Below are positions 41,434 to 55,700 of a stretch of 64,000 nt of DNA, one piece after another. The notes beneath the pieces were generated by a model. The model made no database searches, was not told the origin of the DNA, and worked only from the letters and a program-made list of their open reading frames with translations. The DNA comes from Perca fluviatilis (taxonomy: Eukaryota > Chordata > Actinopteri > Perciformes > Percidae). The stretch is from contig NC_053116.1 in the NCBI RefSeq assembly GCF_010015445.1, positions 8,565,085 to 8,629,084 on the forward strand, in the 5' to 3' direction. The translations under genes and the position numbers were made by a program. How positions within the stretch are numbered: the first letter of the stretch is position 1; the number at the start of each line of letters is the position of its first letter.

Positions 41434-44400
41434 ATGATGAACCTGCGGATCCAGTGCATTCTAGTGTTCCTCACTTTGTATGTGCAAGAGGGATTAACAA
41501 GGGATTATGAAGCAAACCTGGGAGCAAATGTTCTTTTACAGGTATATTTTTCTTTATTTACCTTTTTTTCAATTTTGTGTCAAAAAGTCATTGATGGCTA
41601 CAATTTATGCTACTTTGTGAAACACACCCCTCTGTTAAAGCAGGCTGAATCAAGGCAGGAAGACAGTGTAACAATAATTTACACAGAACTGTATGTTGTA
41701 TGTGAATAATATCTATACCCTAATCGCAAATATTTGGTAAGACTTTTGCAGAATTCATACTATTGGTAACACTGCAAAATCCTGTTAGTGACCATACCCA
41801 GAATTTAAGAGTAGTATAGGTTTCCCAAAGTGATATTTTGCAACAAATACTCACTGGGCCAGAACATAAAGTGTGGTCCTATTTAAAAAATATATATATA
41901 TCTATGAATTATATGATTTATACGTTTCCCTCTAAAGGTTTTCCACTCTTAAACATATTTGTTTATGTTAGATTCCCAGCAATGACCAGGATATGTGGTA
42001 ATGTATTGACACAGAAATGACTTGTGTGCAAAATGAACATTTGAGAGGAAATCGTGCAACCCTGGCCCTGGCCCTGTGTACAGTGAAAGCATTTATTTCC
42101 AGTTCCACTTCCCCTCTATTCGTGAATGGCTTAGATTCAGACTATCTCGACATAAAATCGTGACCCAACCCTCACATAGGCAGACTGTGGAGATTTCTTC
42201 TAAAGGTGGAGTTTTGAACAAACAATGGTACTAATACATTGTATTATGCATCTCATCACCACAGTGTGCCGTTGGCCTCTTATCTTTAAAGCACATTTAA
42301 AAAAACTACCCATGCACTTGAGTGACTTGCTTGTCTTGTTTCTTTTCCAGAGAGTAAGACGTCAAAGCAAACCAACAAAAGCAGTGGTAAGTTTCTCTGG
42401 TTACTGTCATTAAATGTCAAATCTAATAATAAATCAGTTAATCTGACAGTTAGTGTAAGGTTGGAGCTCCTCATAAAACAACATAGGAGACTCAATTTCA
42501 TAGTTCCTGTTAAACATTTATTGTATCTACAAATGTGAGAGCGAGAGAAAAAAAAACTAAGCTCTGCTTCACATTTCTTTCTTGAATATATTAAGCTTTT
42601 CTCTAATCTTTGATTTTTGATTTGATTTCTTTGGGAATCAAATATATATAATTTCTTTTAATAAACATCTGAAAAGTTTAGAGAGGAAAAGTCAGCAACT
42701 CCGTTATCTGACACAATGAGGACAAAAAAAAACTGCTGTTTTTTTGGTGGTAAACTACTTGAAAAATAACTACAGCAGTTAAATAAATGCAGTGAAGTTA
42801 AAAAGTACAATATTTCTATTTATAAAAGTATAAAGGAATATAAAATGAAAATACTTGTCACGTGCAGGCATCTTAAAAATTGCACTTATGTACAGTACTT
42901 AAGTAAAATGAGTTCCTTTCCACCAGTGATAGCCTACAAAGTGAGTTGCAGACCAAGCTTCCATGGTGTCTTCAGTAGCTCCACTGTGGTTTCCCTTCAC
43001 TTTGCTTCAGTGTTAAACTGTGAAGCAGTCCCCTGAAAACACACAGTAATACAGTCTGTACAGCACAGACCACAGCCTTCCTAAATAGCAGTGAGCAGGA
43101 GGGCCGATGGGGCTCTCTTCTTGCTGCCTGTCGCCTCGCCGGCCTCGTCCTGCAGTAATGTGGCCGGCGCTGACCAGATTGGCTCACGCCAGGAAACCGG
43201 AGGAGGACAGAGACGGCATGGGGGAAACTGCTTTGTGTTGTTTGGTTGACTCGTCGGAGCGATGCAGGGCCGACCGCGGTATGGGACAAAACAAAGAACA
43301 AGTTGTGTGTGAGGTTTATGATTTGTTTTCTCTACGCATCAGGGAAGGACGGGGGGGGGGGTTAAGTAAGCATTTATGGTTGTCTCTTATACTCTGATCT
43401 GATTGGTGCTCTCCCAGCACTATGTCAATGTACCATGAAGTTAGGATCTGTGGGGAGGACTTCAGTATTTAATACTAAGTGGCAAAACTCCATTATCAGC
43501 CAGCAGTGGAATGTGACTACATGTATTCAAATACTGTACTTAAGTACAAATTAAGTGTGCTTGTACTCTTAATTGGTTACTTACACGTTATGCAACTTTA
43601 TACTTTTACTCCACTACATTTCTCTGACAGCTTTAGTTACTTTTCAGATGACAGTTTTTCATCCTCTTCCTCATCAGTGAAAACCACGTATCTCCAGATG
43701 TTTTGATGTTGTATGTTTGTGATAAACTGAAAGATGAAGTGTTCGTGTGTTGAGAAAGTTCTCCTTCTTAAGCTAAATAAATCCTCCTGGATCAGCTGGA
43801 AAAGGCATCGTCAGAAAGCTGAAAACAGGGCTGTTTTTCTGAATGTTTTAGAGATACGTGGTTCTCACAGGACGAACACATGGTGATTTTATAGAATATG
43901 ATGCATGGCTGTAGATTAAACTAGCCAACCGTATATAAAAGGAGTTCAAATGAGCACAACCTGGAACATCTACAGGAGTAAAATACAACATACACATGAA
44001 TGCAGCAGGAATATTAATCCAGAAACATCAGATAGAAGAGGAACACACTGCCAGGGAACACTTTACTGCCCAATCAGTACTTTGACTTTTGATACTTTAA
44101 GTACATGTGACTGATAATACTTGCATACTTTTACTTGTAGTATTAGTACGTTCACTGAAGTAAATAATTGAAATACTTCTTCCACTGCTGCTATCAGCCC
44201 TCAAAGACCACCTTCATTGCATTCAGTGGATGACAATAATGTGTCTTGTCCAGTGGTGAAAGAAGTATTAAGTTCCTTTACTTAAGTAAAAGTACTAATA
44301 CCACACTGAAAATACTCTGTTACAAGTAAAAGTCCTGCATTGAAAATGTTCCTTAAGTGAAAGTATGTCAGTATCATCAGGAAAATGTACTTAAAGTTTT

Positions 44401-46714
44401 AAAAGTAAAAGTACTCTGCAGAAAAATTCTCCCATTTTAGAAAGTGTAAAGGATCCAAACAGTTGTGTGTTTAATGGTCTAATTATTTCAGCTACACTTG
44501 TAGGCCATTATATTGTTGGCTAGTTTATTTATAATAAAACATCAGATTTGATAAACTACTTGTGCTTTGTGTGCAAAAATCTTAATTTGTAAAGTAACTA
44601 AAGCTGTCAGATGAATGTAGTGGACTACTTTCTACCACCACCAATGTGTAGCACCCAGCTGGGTGATTCCCGGCAGCCTTATGACGCCAGAGGCTCACCA
44701 CACATCAGCTCGGTAGAGAGGGAGGGGGAACATGTTTTTAGAGAAAGCCCACACAGACCCGGGTAGAACACGCACACTCCACACAGACGAGCAGGGTTGG
44801 AACCCGGTTCCGTCTTGCTGTGAGGCCACAGTGCTAACCATTGGGGCCACCGTGCTGTCTTGTAATGCCTCCTCAGCTCCAGTGCTTTCTGCTCCAGCCT
44901 CTGTAGGGATTTGTGCATGTGTTTGTGATGTCACTAGCTGAAGGTGACAGACTACCATGTGAGGTGTTCCGTGGTGTCCCGCTACGCTGTTACCAGAGTC
45001 CAGAGTTCAGTCTGGAACCAGCTGCCCATCACCAAGGAGGCGGCCTTCGAGGTGGACCTGCCCTCCTCTGCTTTCATCTCCAACTTCACCATGTAAGTCT
45101 TTCACTTCTCACAGTAGACAGCGCTTCTACATCACTACTTCCTGTATTTGTTTATAAGTGTGTTATTTGAATGCTACACTACTACGTTTTGATTTAACCC
45201 TTGTGTTGTCCTCGGGTCAAATTTGCCCCTTTTTTTTCAAAGTTTTTTTATATCAGAAATATGTTTCTTTCAAACAAAATGCCCAAAAATAACATGGATG
45301 CATTGATGTACGTTGTTTGGAACCCATACAACGATCTTCGCAGGTAAATTAATGATTCTTTGGTTGAATTGTGTGTGTTTTATTCAGTTTTATAGCATTT
45401 GAGCATTAGTATATCCTCACTAACCTTTGACAAATACCAGTCTGTGATTTTCCACTCAACATACTCTGATCTTAACTATTAGTAAAAATAATTCATAATT
45501 TCAGCTTTTTTCTAACTCAAAAATTAGGTATAATGTCATATAAATTAGGTTTATTGACCATGAATAAAAAAGCTTTGAAAAAAGTGACATAAACATTTAA
45601 AAAAGTGTCAAAAGCATTAAAAAAAACGTCGGAAAAAGCGCCAAAAAAGTTCATTTTCAATTTTGACTGTTCCACCTCGCGGTCACTCCAAGCTGATAAA
45701 TCCCTGATCTTACTTTTCACCGTTGGTGTTCTTTCTCCAAAGTATGTTCTGTGTTTTCAACTTAAAAATCCATGATTTTCAATCGCAGAGTAATATTCGA
45801 CAATCTGCTTCCTGTTTACACCAGCACGCACATGCCCAGTGTATGCGAATGGTCATGTGATACGTGTTGTCAGACGTGTTAATATGGACGGAGATTAGTT
45901 CTGCTACTGGAGCTAAAACTCTCGTGTGGAAGGAGATCATTTGTGTTTTAAAACGCTGCATCAAAATGAAAACCTAGTGGTGTAGATATAGCCTGAGTGT
46001 ATGTCCTTTCATTTCCTGTACTTCTAATCTCTAACATCGCCTTGAAAGCCAGGAAATGCAAACAATTACCGTTACATTTACTGTGTTTTGCATGATAATT
46101 CCTCACAACAAATGGGGACTTAATCCAAACCCACTGAGTCAAAAGTATTAAAGTGTACACGGAAAATAACAAGGTCCCTGCTATATGGGGAAAAAAATTG
46201 CAATAAATAAAAGTAATGTTCTCGTTAATGGGCAGAATCCAGAAATAAAACTTCAGAGGAATTATGTAAGGGACTAGAATTCCGGTCCGGAGGAGAGATG
46301 CATAATTTGATTACCGAGAGGGTTTGCTGACCGCTCTTCTTCAAAAAAGGCTAAATATAAACAAAACAAACAAGTCAACATTGCAGGCCAAACCCCAAAC
46401 CTGGAGCTGGGTTTGGGAGCGGAAGCAGGTCAGGAGGAGGGGGAACCTCGGGGCACATGAATACCAGGCTTTGTAAATGGAAGTCAGAAAGTTAATAGAG
46501 AAAATGACAGGAGTTTGCCCAGTTCCCCTTTTTCTCCCCCGCACAGTTTACTGAGGCAGCCTGCCAGTTTAGATACACTACACACACACACACACATACA
46601 TATACACACACATACACACACACACGCCTAAATGTACAGTATGTATGCGTGACTACATGGAGGTGGACGTAGACTTTTTTTTTTTAAGTATGTGTGAGTC
46701 TGGAGCTTGTACAG

Positions 46715-46746
<32 letters not shown>

Positions 46747-49700
46747 CATAATCTTTCACAGACACGCACACTTGCACACATTTTCACACTCAGAACCTAT
46801 ACAGCCGTCTGCACATCACCAAATACCCCAGAGGAGAAAAAAAAAAATAAAAACTGTGGCAAATGTGTTACGTTAGTTCTTTGGCATTTCTGTGTCTGAA
46901 ACTAAGAACTCTGTGTTCTATGTGTAAGTAACTGATGTACAGCCGTTCCTTTACCCCCTCGGCCTGCCGGCAACCGCACATATAAATACAAGCGGCTCTA
47001 TTTTCCACTCTTGCCATTCTGCTCTGTTTCTCAAACAAGACCCGCTTCAAGCCCGTGGGTTTATTTTAGTAAGCCCTTGATGTTTTTTTCTCTTTGGATA
47101 TATTTGTTCAAAGGGCTTGACCTTAATTTAGCACCTTGTCACGTGCCACCAGCGGTCACCGAAGTCTAGGAAGTGCACTGTGTGAATTGGATCCCACTTT
47201 GGAGCGGTGGTTTTGGTTGGGATTTTGCCGGGTGTAGCACGCGGCGTCATCGGCCTGCTAGATCTCTCTTCATTAACGCTGTTTTCAGAGGGAAATTACT
47301 CTTTTCCACTCCTCGCCCTGTTTATGACCCCCACCCCCTTTTCCCCATGGTAGAAACTCCATTTGCAAACAAGCATGATGCGTGTTTGTGAAGCAGCTTT
47401 GTGATCACTCTGGAAATACATGGAGCAAAATAAAATCAATCAATGCAGTCCAGGGCGTGTTTGTGAGTGAAATATAATCTGGCCACTGTGAGTCACACAG
47501 AGAGCTATTTCTTCTGCCTCTTTCCTCCATCCCATCAGCACCTCCAACGGCAAGGTGTATGTGGCCCAGGTGAAGGAAAGAGCTGCTGCCAGGAAGATTT
47601 ACGATGCCGCCAAGAAGCAAGGAAAAACAGCCGGACTTGTTGCCACCAAGTCAGTCCCAAATTTGTTCTTATTTCTTAAGCTTCCACAAAATAACATTTT
47701 GGAATGTGAATTAGAGCTGGGAAATATACAGTATTGATATTATATCGATATATGAGGCTAGATACCATCTGAAATTTTGGATATCGCAATATGACGAGTT
47801 GAAGTATGAAGTGTTGTCTTTTTCTGGTTTTAAAGGATGCGTTACAGTAAAGTGATAGAATTTTCTGAACTTACCAGACTGTTTTAGCTGTTCTATTATT
47901 TTACCCACTCATCGTCATTTTTTATATATATATATATATATATAATGACGATGATGAAGATTATTTTCCAAAAATCTCATTGTGTAAATATTTTGTGAAA
48001 GCACCAATTGTCATTGATTGTATTGATATTGATGGCCAAAATTATATTATATACTTGATTTTCTCCACATCGCCCAGCTCTAATGTGAACCTGTTCTTAC
48101 ACACTTTTTATAAGAGGAGACTGACATCCAATCCAGTATTGTGAGTTTCCCTTCCCTTTTTACTGTGCGGTGTTCCAGAGAGAGGGAGATTGACAAGTTC
48201 CGCGTGGCGGTGAGCGTGCCATCAGGAGCTCGGATGTCCTTCGCCCTGAGCTACGAGGAGCTGCTGCCTCGGCGGCTCGGCCGCTACGAGCTCAGTCTGG
48301 GTCTGAGGCCGGGACAGCCCGTGCAGAACCTCACCTTAGACGTCAGTATAATGGAGCAGACGGGCATCAGTTTCATCAAAGCCTTTCCTCTTAAGACGAG
48401 CCGACTGCTCTCCAACACTGCTCAAGGTAAAATCTGAGTTATTACAAGTCGATATACTTTTGAGATGGTTCATTAGGATGATCAACTTTCATAGAAGAAA
48501 TCTTAAAATACTTATACACTGTTGTAAAGTACAGTTACACCGACCATCAGGTACCACTCTCACATTTGTACGGTAAATATTAGGGGGATACATCGGGGAT
48601 ACATCGATCTGCATCGATATACCGATTTAATCCTCAACGATCCAATATTATCAATACAAAGTGAAAATATCGATACATACAGTGTAAGAGCCAATTAGTG
48701 CCCTTGGTATCAATAGGAACCAATCTTTGGTTCCTGGGATGCAACCCAGAAGCACATACCGTTTTTGACCACACACACACACCAACACAATGCTGTGTGG
48801 ACTCCCCAGACTCTCCACCGCAGTGCCGCAGTGGGGCTCAAGAACCGAATTTCCTTACCTTTCGAAAGCACCAGACTAGTCTTTATGCTAAGCTGAGCTA
48901 ACTGGCTGTAGCTTCATATTTACCGTCCAGACTTGCGAGTGGCATCTATCCTCTCATCTAACTCTCGGTGAGAAAGCAAATAAGAGTATTTCCCAAAAAG
49001 TAAATGTTATAGATGATTACTTTAACCATTTCAGACTATTGCTACATGGGTTTAACCCTGTCCTATGTTCCTACAGGTGATGCAGAGCCTCCTGCCTCCA
49101 CTCATGTGGAGCAGAGCGCTTGCTGTGCTCGGGTTCGCTACAGTCCTACTCTACAGCAGCAGAACAGCATCTCCTCTAAAGGTCTAAACGCAGACTTCAT
49201 CATCCAGTATGATGTGGATCTTAAAGACCTCATGGGTGAAGTCCAGGTCAGCAGCATTGGATTTTTACTTCTGGCCTGTCAAATACACATGAGTGTGATT
49301 GTTTGTCACAATACAAAAATACTAAAGTTTGTCTTTTTTTTTCTCTCAGGTGTATGACGGCTACTTTGTGCATTACTTTGCACCCAGAGGGCTTCCTGTG
49401 GTTCCTAAGGATGTTATATTTGTCATTGATGTCAGTGGCTCAATGATAGGCACTAAGATAAAACAGGTAAAGTGGACATGGGGACATGGAGCCAGAGGTT
49501 GTAAACATTCGGGGCGCAGCCCAAACCTAGGGGGCGGGGTCCGGTGGCATGCTCCATTTACGACAGCAGCTATAGGCACTATTTTTCAAGCCATTTGATA
49601 ATATGCCAACAAATCCGTACGTCATATGGGAAAAACATGATAGTTGCCAAGGCAAAGAATCATCCTGTAGAGCCTTCATCCTGTACTGTATCTTATTGTT

Positions 49701-52700
49701 TTTCAACTGTCTTCATCATTATGAAACAAATGTTGAGTACTCCTTTTCACACCTGACACCTTAATGGACAATTCCGGCGCAAAATGACCCTAGGGTCACA
49801 CGTGTACCGAGTCGACTGTTCTCTGGGATATGTTTTCATGTTAATCGAATGTGACCAGTTTTATCGCAAACCGCTAATTAGCTTATAACGCTAGTCGTCG
49901 GGGCACGGGTAAAGTAAAAAGAAATTGCTATTTCTATACCACTAACAAGGCTCAAAATAGCACCACACTTCCACGGTAGCATAATGAGGGTCCCAACATG
50001 TAAACCGAAGCATTGCGAACAACGACGAACGCTGTGTAACAAGTAACCAGTAACAGCTCAAGCATGCCGTTCGACTGGTCATGACTGTTTTCCCAAGATG
50101 GCGCCTGCCTGTATACGTGAACGGTACTGTCTTTATAAACTATCTTTTTAATAAACTGTCTGTACACTTACAAAGTTCTCAATGCTTGTGTTTACATGTA
50201 GGGACCCTCATTATGCTACCGTGGAAGTGTGGTGCTATTTTGAGCCTTGTTAGTGGTATAGAAATAGTGAAAAAGCTAATTAGCAGTTTGCGCTAAAACT
50301 GGTCACATTCGATTAGCATGAAAACCAGTGAACGGTCGACTCAATCCCAGAAGTGAAACGTCAAGGATATAGACCACTAATCTTGAAACCTCTTTTTAGT
50401 AGAGTTCACAGAATGAATGGTGATATTTCCCCAGTAATAGAACTTTTGCTCCAAAGATTTGAGGGGAAATGACACAAAGTTTAAGTTATTTTAAAACCCT
50501 AAAAGATTCGGGGCTTTTTAAGAAAACATTAAGGGCTGGAGCCCCAGAAGCCACCCCCTCGCTCCGCCCCTGTTCATGGACTCCCTGTGGCTACAGCTGC
50601 ATGAGAAAACCTGCTAAAATATAATATAATAACAATATTCAAGATTCAAAATCCTTTATCAATCCCACAATTGGGAAATTCACACTGTTGCAGCAGCAAG
50701 GGATAGGGGGGGAAAAGTGCAAGACACTCTAAAGATACACAAACAATAAATAAAAATAAGTGGATATGACACATGTCTTTGGTGTTGGAGACCTGGGTTC
50801 GATTCCCACTGCGATGCGTCAACCAATGTGTCCCTGAGCAAGACACTTAACCCCTAGTTGCTCCAGAGGCGTGCGACCTCTGATATATAGCAATTGTAAG
50901 TCGCTTTGGATAAAAGTGTTAGCTAAATGACATGTAATGAATAAATAGTAAAATATATTTACAGTATCACATTATTACTGCACGGTTTATCTATTTTTAT
51001 TCTGCAAAAAGGTCATATTTTGGTCAGTAATTCTAAACATTTCTGTCAGTAGACCAAGCAGGCCATGGGCACCATTCTCGGGGACCTGAGAGAGGGAGAC
51101 CACTTCAATATCATCACCTTCTCAGACAAAGTTCACACCTGGAAGAAAGGACGAACAGTCCGGGCGACTCGGCAGAATGTACAAGACGCCAAAGACTTTG
51201 TGAAGAGGATTATTGCAGAAGGATGTGAGTTGAAATCTGATATTGTTTGATAGGGATACATTTAACTCCTGCTTTGTTACGATTTTAAGTTTGCAATACT
51301 TTTTTCTCACAGTTCTTTTACGGAATAAGCTGTGACTGAAAAAAATTCCTTTAGTAATATAAATTGTGAGAAAACTACATATGTGTCTTCTTATCAAAAG
51401 TGCAACTGAGATTGTGTGTTATGTTAAATAGCAAAGGAAAATCCCATATCAAAATAACTAAATAAATAAATCTCTAAAATATGAACACATAGTGACGTCT
51501 GAAGTCCAACATGAAATCCTAAGCTGTTTAAAAATTTCATCGCGATTCATTTAAAAAAATCTCAACCGGTTGTTACCTTAACACATTTATATGGATTTTT
51601 AACCGACTCACCATGCATGTTACATCCCTAGTGTTGGAGCTGTGGCATTGTAGCCAAAAAATTATAATTTTCTTCTTTTTAATACTTTATTTTCAATTTT
51701 TCTCATAACAGTCACACAATAAACTAGATGATACAGCAATATAAAAAAAGCAAACAGGCAGAAAAAAGAAAACTAAAAACAAACTACACACACACAAACA
51801 CAGGTGGAGTATCAGAGTGCAAGATCAAAGCATGCTCAGATTAAGGGCGTAGTAACACACAAATCAGACATTAAGGTCTCATCAAGCAATATCAAAAATG
51901 GTTTCCACAACTTCAAGAAGTATTTTTGTGAATACCTTTTTGTTAAAAAGAAACTGTTTCATCTTTGCCATAGAAAGCATTTCATTGGGCCACGTCCTGA
52001 AATTAGTGACTTCCAATTAAGTATTATTTATTTTTTAGCTCCAACCTTGCCTGCTCCAATAATTGCCTTATGATGGGGAGGAAGGGCCTCCGTACTTTCA
52101 GAGCAACCAAGAATGGCCAGATTACAATCGGGCTGAATATTTGTCTGGCATTGTTTTGAAAGACTGAATTTGTCAATCCAGAAATTACTTAAAGTGATGG
52201 TTCGGTATTTAAAGCTTTTTTACCTGAGTTCTAACATTGGGCTAGTTAGCGTAGTAGTTTAGCCGCTGAATAGCTGATACAGACTAATCTGTTGTATCTC
52301 TTAAATGACCTCACTAATATCGCCGAAATGATACCAAAGGTCTACACTAGTATATATGTATGTTGCTTAAAACGATGGATTGGAAAGTTTGTAGTACACC
52401 AGAAGTTTATGTAAATAACACTTGCCTGCTGGCTTCTGCTCTTGCGTTGTTGTTGTTGCGGCAGTGAGACGAGTGCTTAGGGACGTCTACAAATTACAAC
52501 ACCGAAAGAGATGCAACAAAAATATTTTTAATTTAACTTATTTTTTAAAGTAAGTGCTGTAATATAACTAGCAGGAGACAAGTAATAATTGAGGTAAGTT
52601 TGGAGACATTACCTTTATTTAATCATTAAATTAATACATATTTTTGTTGTATCTCTTTTCGGTGTAGTAATTTGTAGACAGCCCTAAGCACTCGTCTAAC

Positions 52701-55700
52701 TGCAGGTAGCAGCAGCAACAGAGAGCAGAAGCCAGCAGGCAAGTGTTCATAAACTTCTGGTGTACTTACAAACTTTCCAATCCATCGTTTTATGAGAGCA
52801 TAACCTATTTGTACTAGTGTAGACCTTTGGTATCATTTCGGGCATTATTAGTGGGGTCATTTACGAGATACAAACGTGGGTCCATTAGCCCCTGCGCTAA
52901 GTTATTCAGCGCCTAACACTACGCTATGCTAACTCGCCCAATGTTAGACCCAGGTGAAAAAAGCTTCTGGGGGGGTGTTTGGCTCGAGGTCATGGTGCAA
53001 AGGACCCTAGGGTGAATTACTCCGAACCATCACTTTAATACTGGACAGTGCCAGAGTAAGTGTGACTGATCCCTCTGAGATTACCACATCTGTCACACAG
53101 GGGGGAGGGGGAACTGATTCAAAATTCTTTTTAAATTTGGTTTTGGAGTAATGCAGTCTGTGTAAGACTTTAAATTGAATTAATCTGTATCTAGAGCTAA
53201 TGGAGCAGCTCTGTATACCAGACAAACCTTCCTCCAATAGTTCATCTAAATTAACTACCTTATGTTTGGTTTGTCCTCTTCCTTTAACACTGATTGTCCC
53301 ACTCTTCTGTATCAGGGACAAATATCAATGCAGCTCTGCTTTCAGCTGCCCAGCTGGTCAACCCTCCATCCTCTGCCTCTTCCAGCCACCTCTCATCCCG
53401 CCGCGTCCCTCTGGTCATTTTCCTTACGGATGGGGAGGCAACCATCGGAGTGACGGCTGGCGACACCATCCTTAACAACGCCAAGAAAGCTTTGGGCTCC
53501 TCCTCTCTGTTTGGCCTGGCCTTTGGAGACGACGCCGACTTCCTCCTCCTCAAACGCCTTGCTCTGGATAACCGCGGCGTGGCTCGGATGGTGTACGAGG
53601 ATGCAGACGCAGACTTGCAGCTGAAGGGCTTCTACGACGAAGTGGCCAGCCCTTTGCTGTCAGACATCCAGCTGTTGTACCTGGATGACCAGGCGTTTGA
53701 CATCACCCGCTCCATGTTCCCCAACTACTTCCAAGGCTCAGAGTTGGTGGTGGCTGGGAGAGTCAAACCAGGGGTCAAGGATTTTAAGGTGTCGATGTCC
53801 GCCACTGACTCAAAGCAACATGTCAAGTTGGAGAACGATGTGTTGATTTCCAATGCAAAGGGGAACGGGAGTGAAGATTTACTCAACTGCTCAGGAGACA
53901 TGGAAGGAATCTCCAGCTTTGTGCACCGTCTCTGGGCGTATTCCACTATCAAGGAGCTGCTCCTGGCCAAACTGAACGCTACTGACCCTGCAACTCAAAG
54001 GCTACTGGCGGACAAGGCCACCAACCTATCCCTCAAGTATAACTTTGTAACACCAGTCACTTCTTTAGTCGTAGTCAAGCCGGATGTAGATGAAGCAGCT
54101 CAAACTCCAACCACCGCAAAACCCACCACGGCAGCAACTACAACCACGACAGCAGTGACTACTGCCGTCACCAAAATATCTGCTGCCGGTGCTGCAAAGA
54201 AGCCCAGCGCACCTTCTAACGCCAGGCCTAACAAAAGAAAACCAGACCCTCCTCAGCCACCGCCAAAGCAGAATAAAAAAATCTCATCCCCAACTTCATC
54301 ACCGTCCAAGAAAACCACGACAACTTCAAGTCCCAGCTCTGTAAAAACTGCCCCAGCTCCATTCTCTGGTAAAAAGCCCACTCCTTCTCAAAATGAATCC
54401 AAAACTGCTTCTATTCCTCCTCCCCCCCCTCCTCCTCCGTCTCCTGCGGGTAAGATACCAACCTCTGTGCTTAATGCTCTAAAAACAGCGCCACCCCCTG
54501 CACCTGGAAAAGTCTCCACCCCCCAGCCCAAAGCCTTGAAAACAACCACTTCCTCAACAACCACCACAATGCTAACATTCACCACGAGCACCGCACCTCC
54601 ACTCAGTTCAGTCACAACTGCCCCTGCGACCCTGCCAGGGAGACCCCTTACCCAACAGCCCAGTACGGCGAGGCCAGCCCTGCCTCCTGTCAAAGTGACT
54701 GTGCCCTCCACAGAGGCAGAAAACAGCAGCAAATCTGCTCCAGATGTGCCTGAAATCACCACCTCCCTACCCGAGCTGTTGCCTCCGCTCACCTCTCCCA
54801 CCCCGGCACCGGCACCGGCTCCGGATGTGGAAGACAACAACACTGACCTGAGCATCGCCACCTTCGTGTCGGCCACCTTTGCTCCCATGCCTGGTGTCAC
54901 AGACGGGCCGCGGCTGTGGGAAGCAGCAGGGCTTCTGGGTAGGTTACACCTAGTTTCACATCGCCAGACCTATCTCCACAGTTCTGTGGAGTAGGGTCTG
55001 GCTACACCACACATACATTCTGGGATAGGAGAAGAAAACGCTCTGGGTTATTTGCATTTCTTTAAACCAATCACCATCGTCTTGGGCGGCGCTAAGCTCC
55101 GGATGTCTCGGGAAGGAACTTGTTTAGGTGGAACATTTGCTCCCCACAAAAGAAACCGCTACACACAATATTAAATGAAGTTAACTGTTCACACAATACA
55201 GTAACATGAGCTATTTGAATTAGCTGATACATGGTTAAACCTCATTGTCTCTTACCAGTGTATCTCTGTGTGTAATTCATCCACAGCAATCCCACCAATC
55301 GGTCCCAAAACGTCCCAGTTAGAGAGGAAATGCCGTAAACCTATTCTTTGTAAATCTTTACAACCATTCCCCGAAAGAACCAAGCAGGCCTGCCTTGTTG
55401 CGCCATCCAAAAATCTTCAAAACTTACCATTTTCAGCATGTAGCTTGCTAGCTCGAAGTTTGTTGTTTTCCCCAAGTGAACAAAGTTTGACTTTCCGGAT
55501 GTCAGGCAACTATCTTGGAATTGTACCTTCGTTGATCCAGACTAGGTTACACCCAGTCGAGTCTAACATCAATCAAGTTACAAGCTGAATATTCAGGGTG
55601 CAGACTTTTGTATATTTATTCCTAACTGAATGTTCTTCATCTCTCCACCAGATGTCTCCACTTTCATTCAGAGGAAAGGTGAAGCTGAATTTTATTTTTA

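Noticed and set aside
44695..44958. Minus-strand frames near itih6 exon 3
   Set aside because: They fall in an interspersed repeat and overlap exon 3 acceptor sequence.
50796..50806. tRNA gene
   Set aside because: Only a B box and SINE tail are present; no cloverleaf can be formed.
53725..54900. Minus-strand frames opposite itih6 exon 9
   Set aside because: Gly/Val-rich shadows of a Pro/Thr-rich coding exon.
54939..54994. Extension of itih6 exon 9 to the stop at 54,992
   Set aside because: A GTAGGT donor at 54,939 keeps phase with all later exons, and the extension is repeat sequence.
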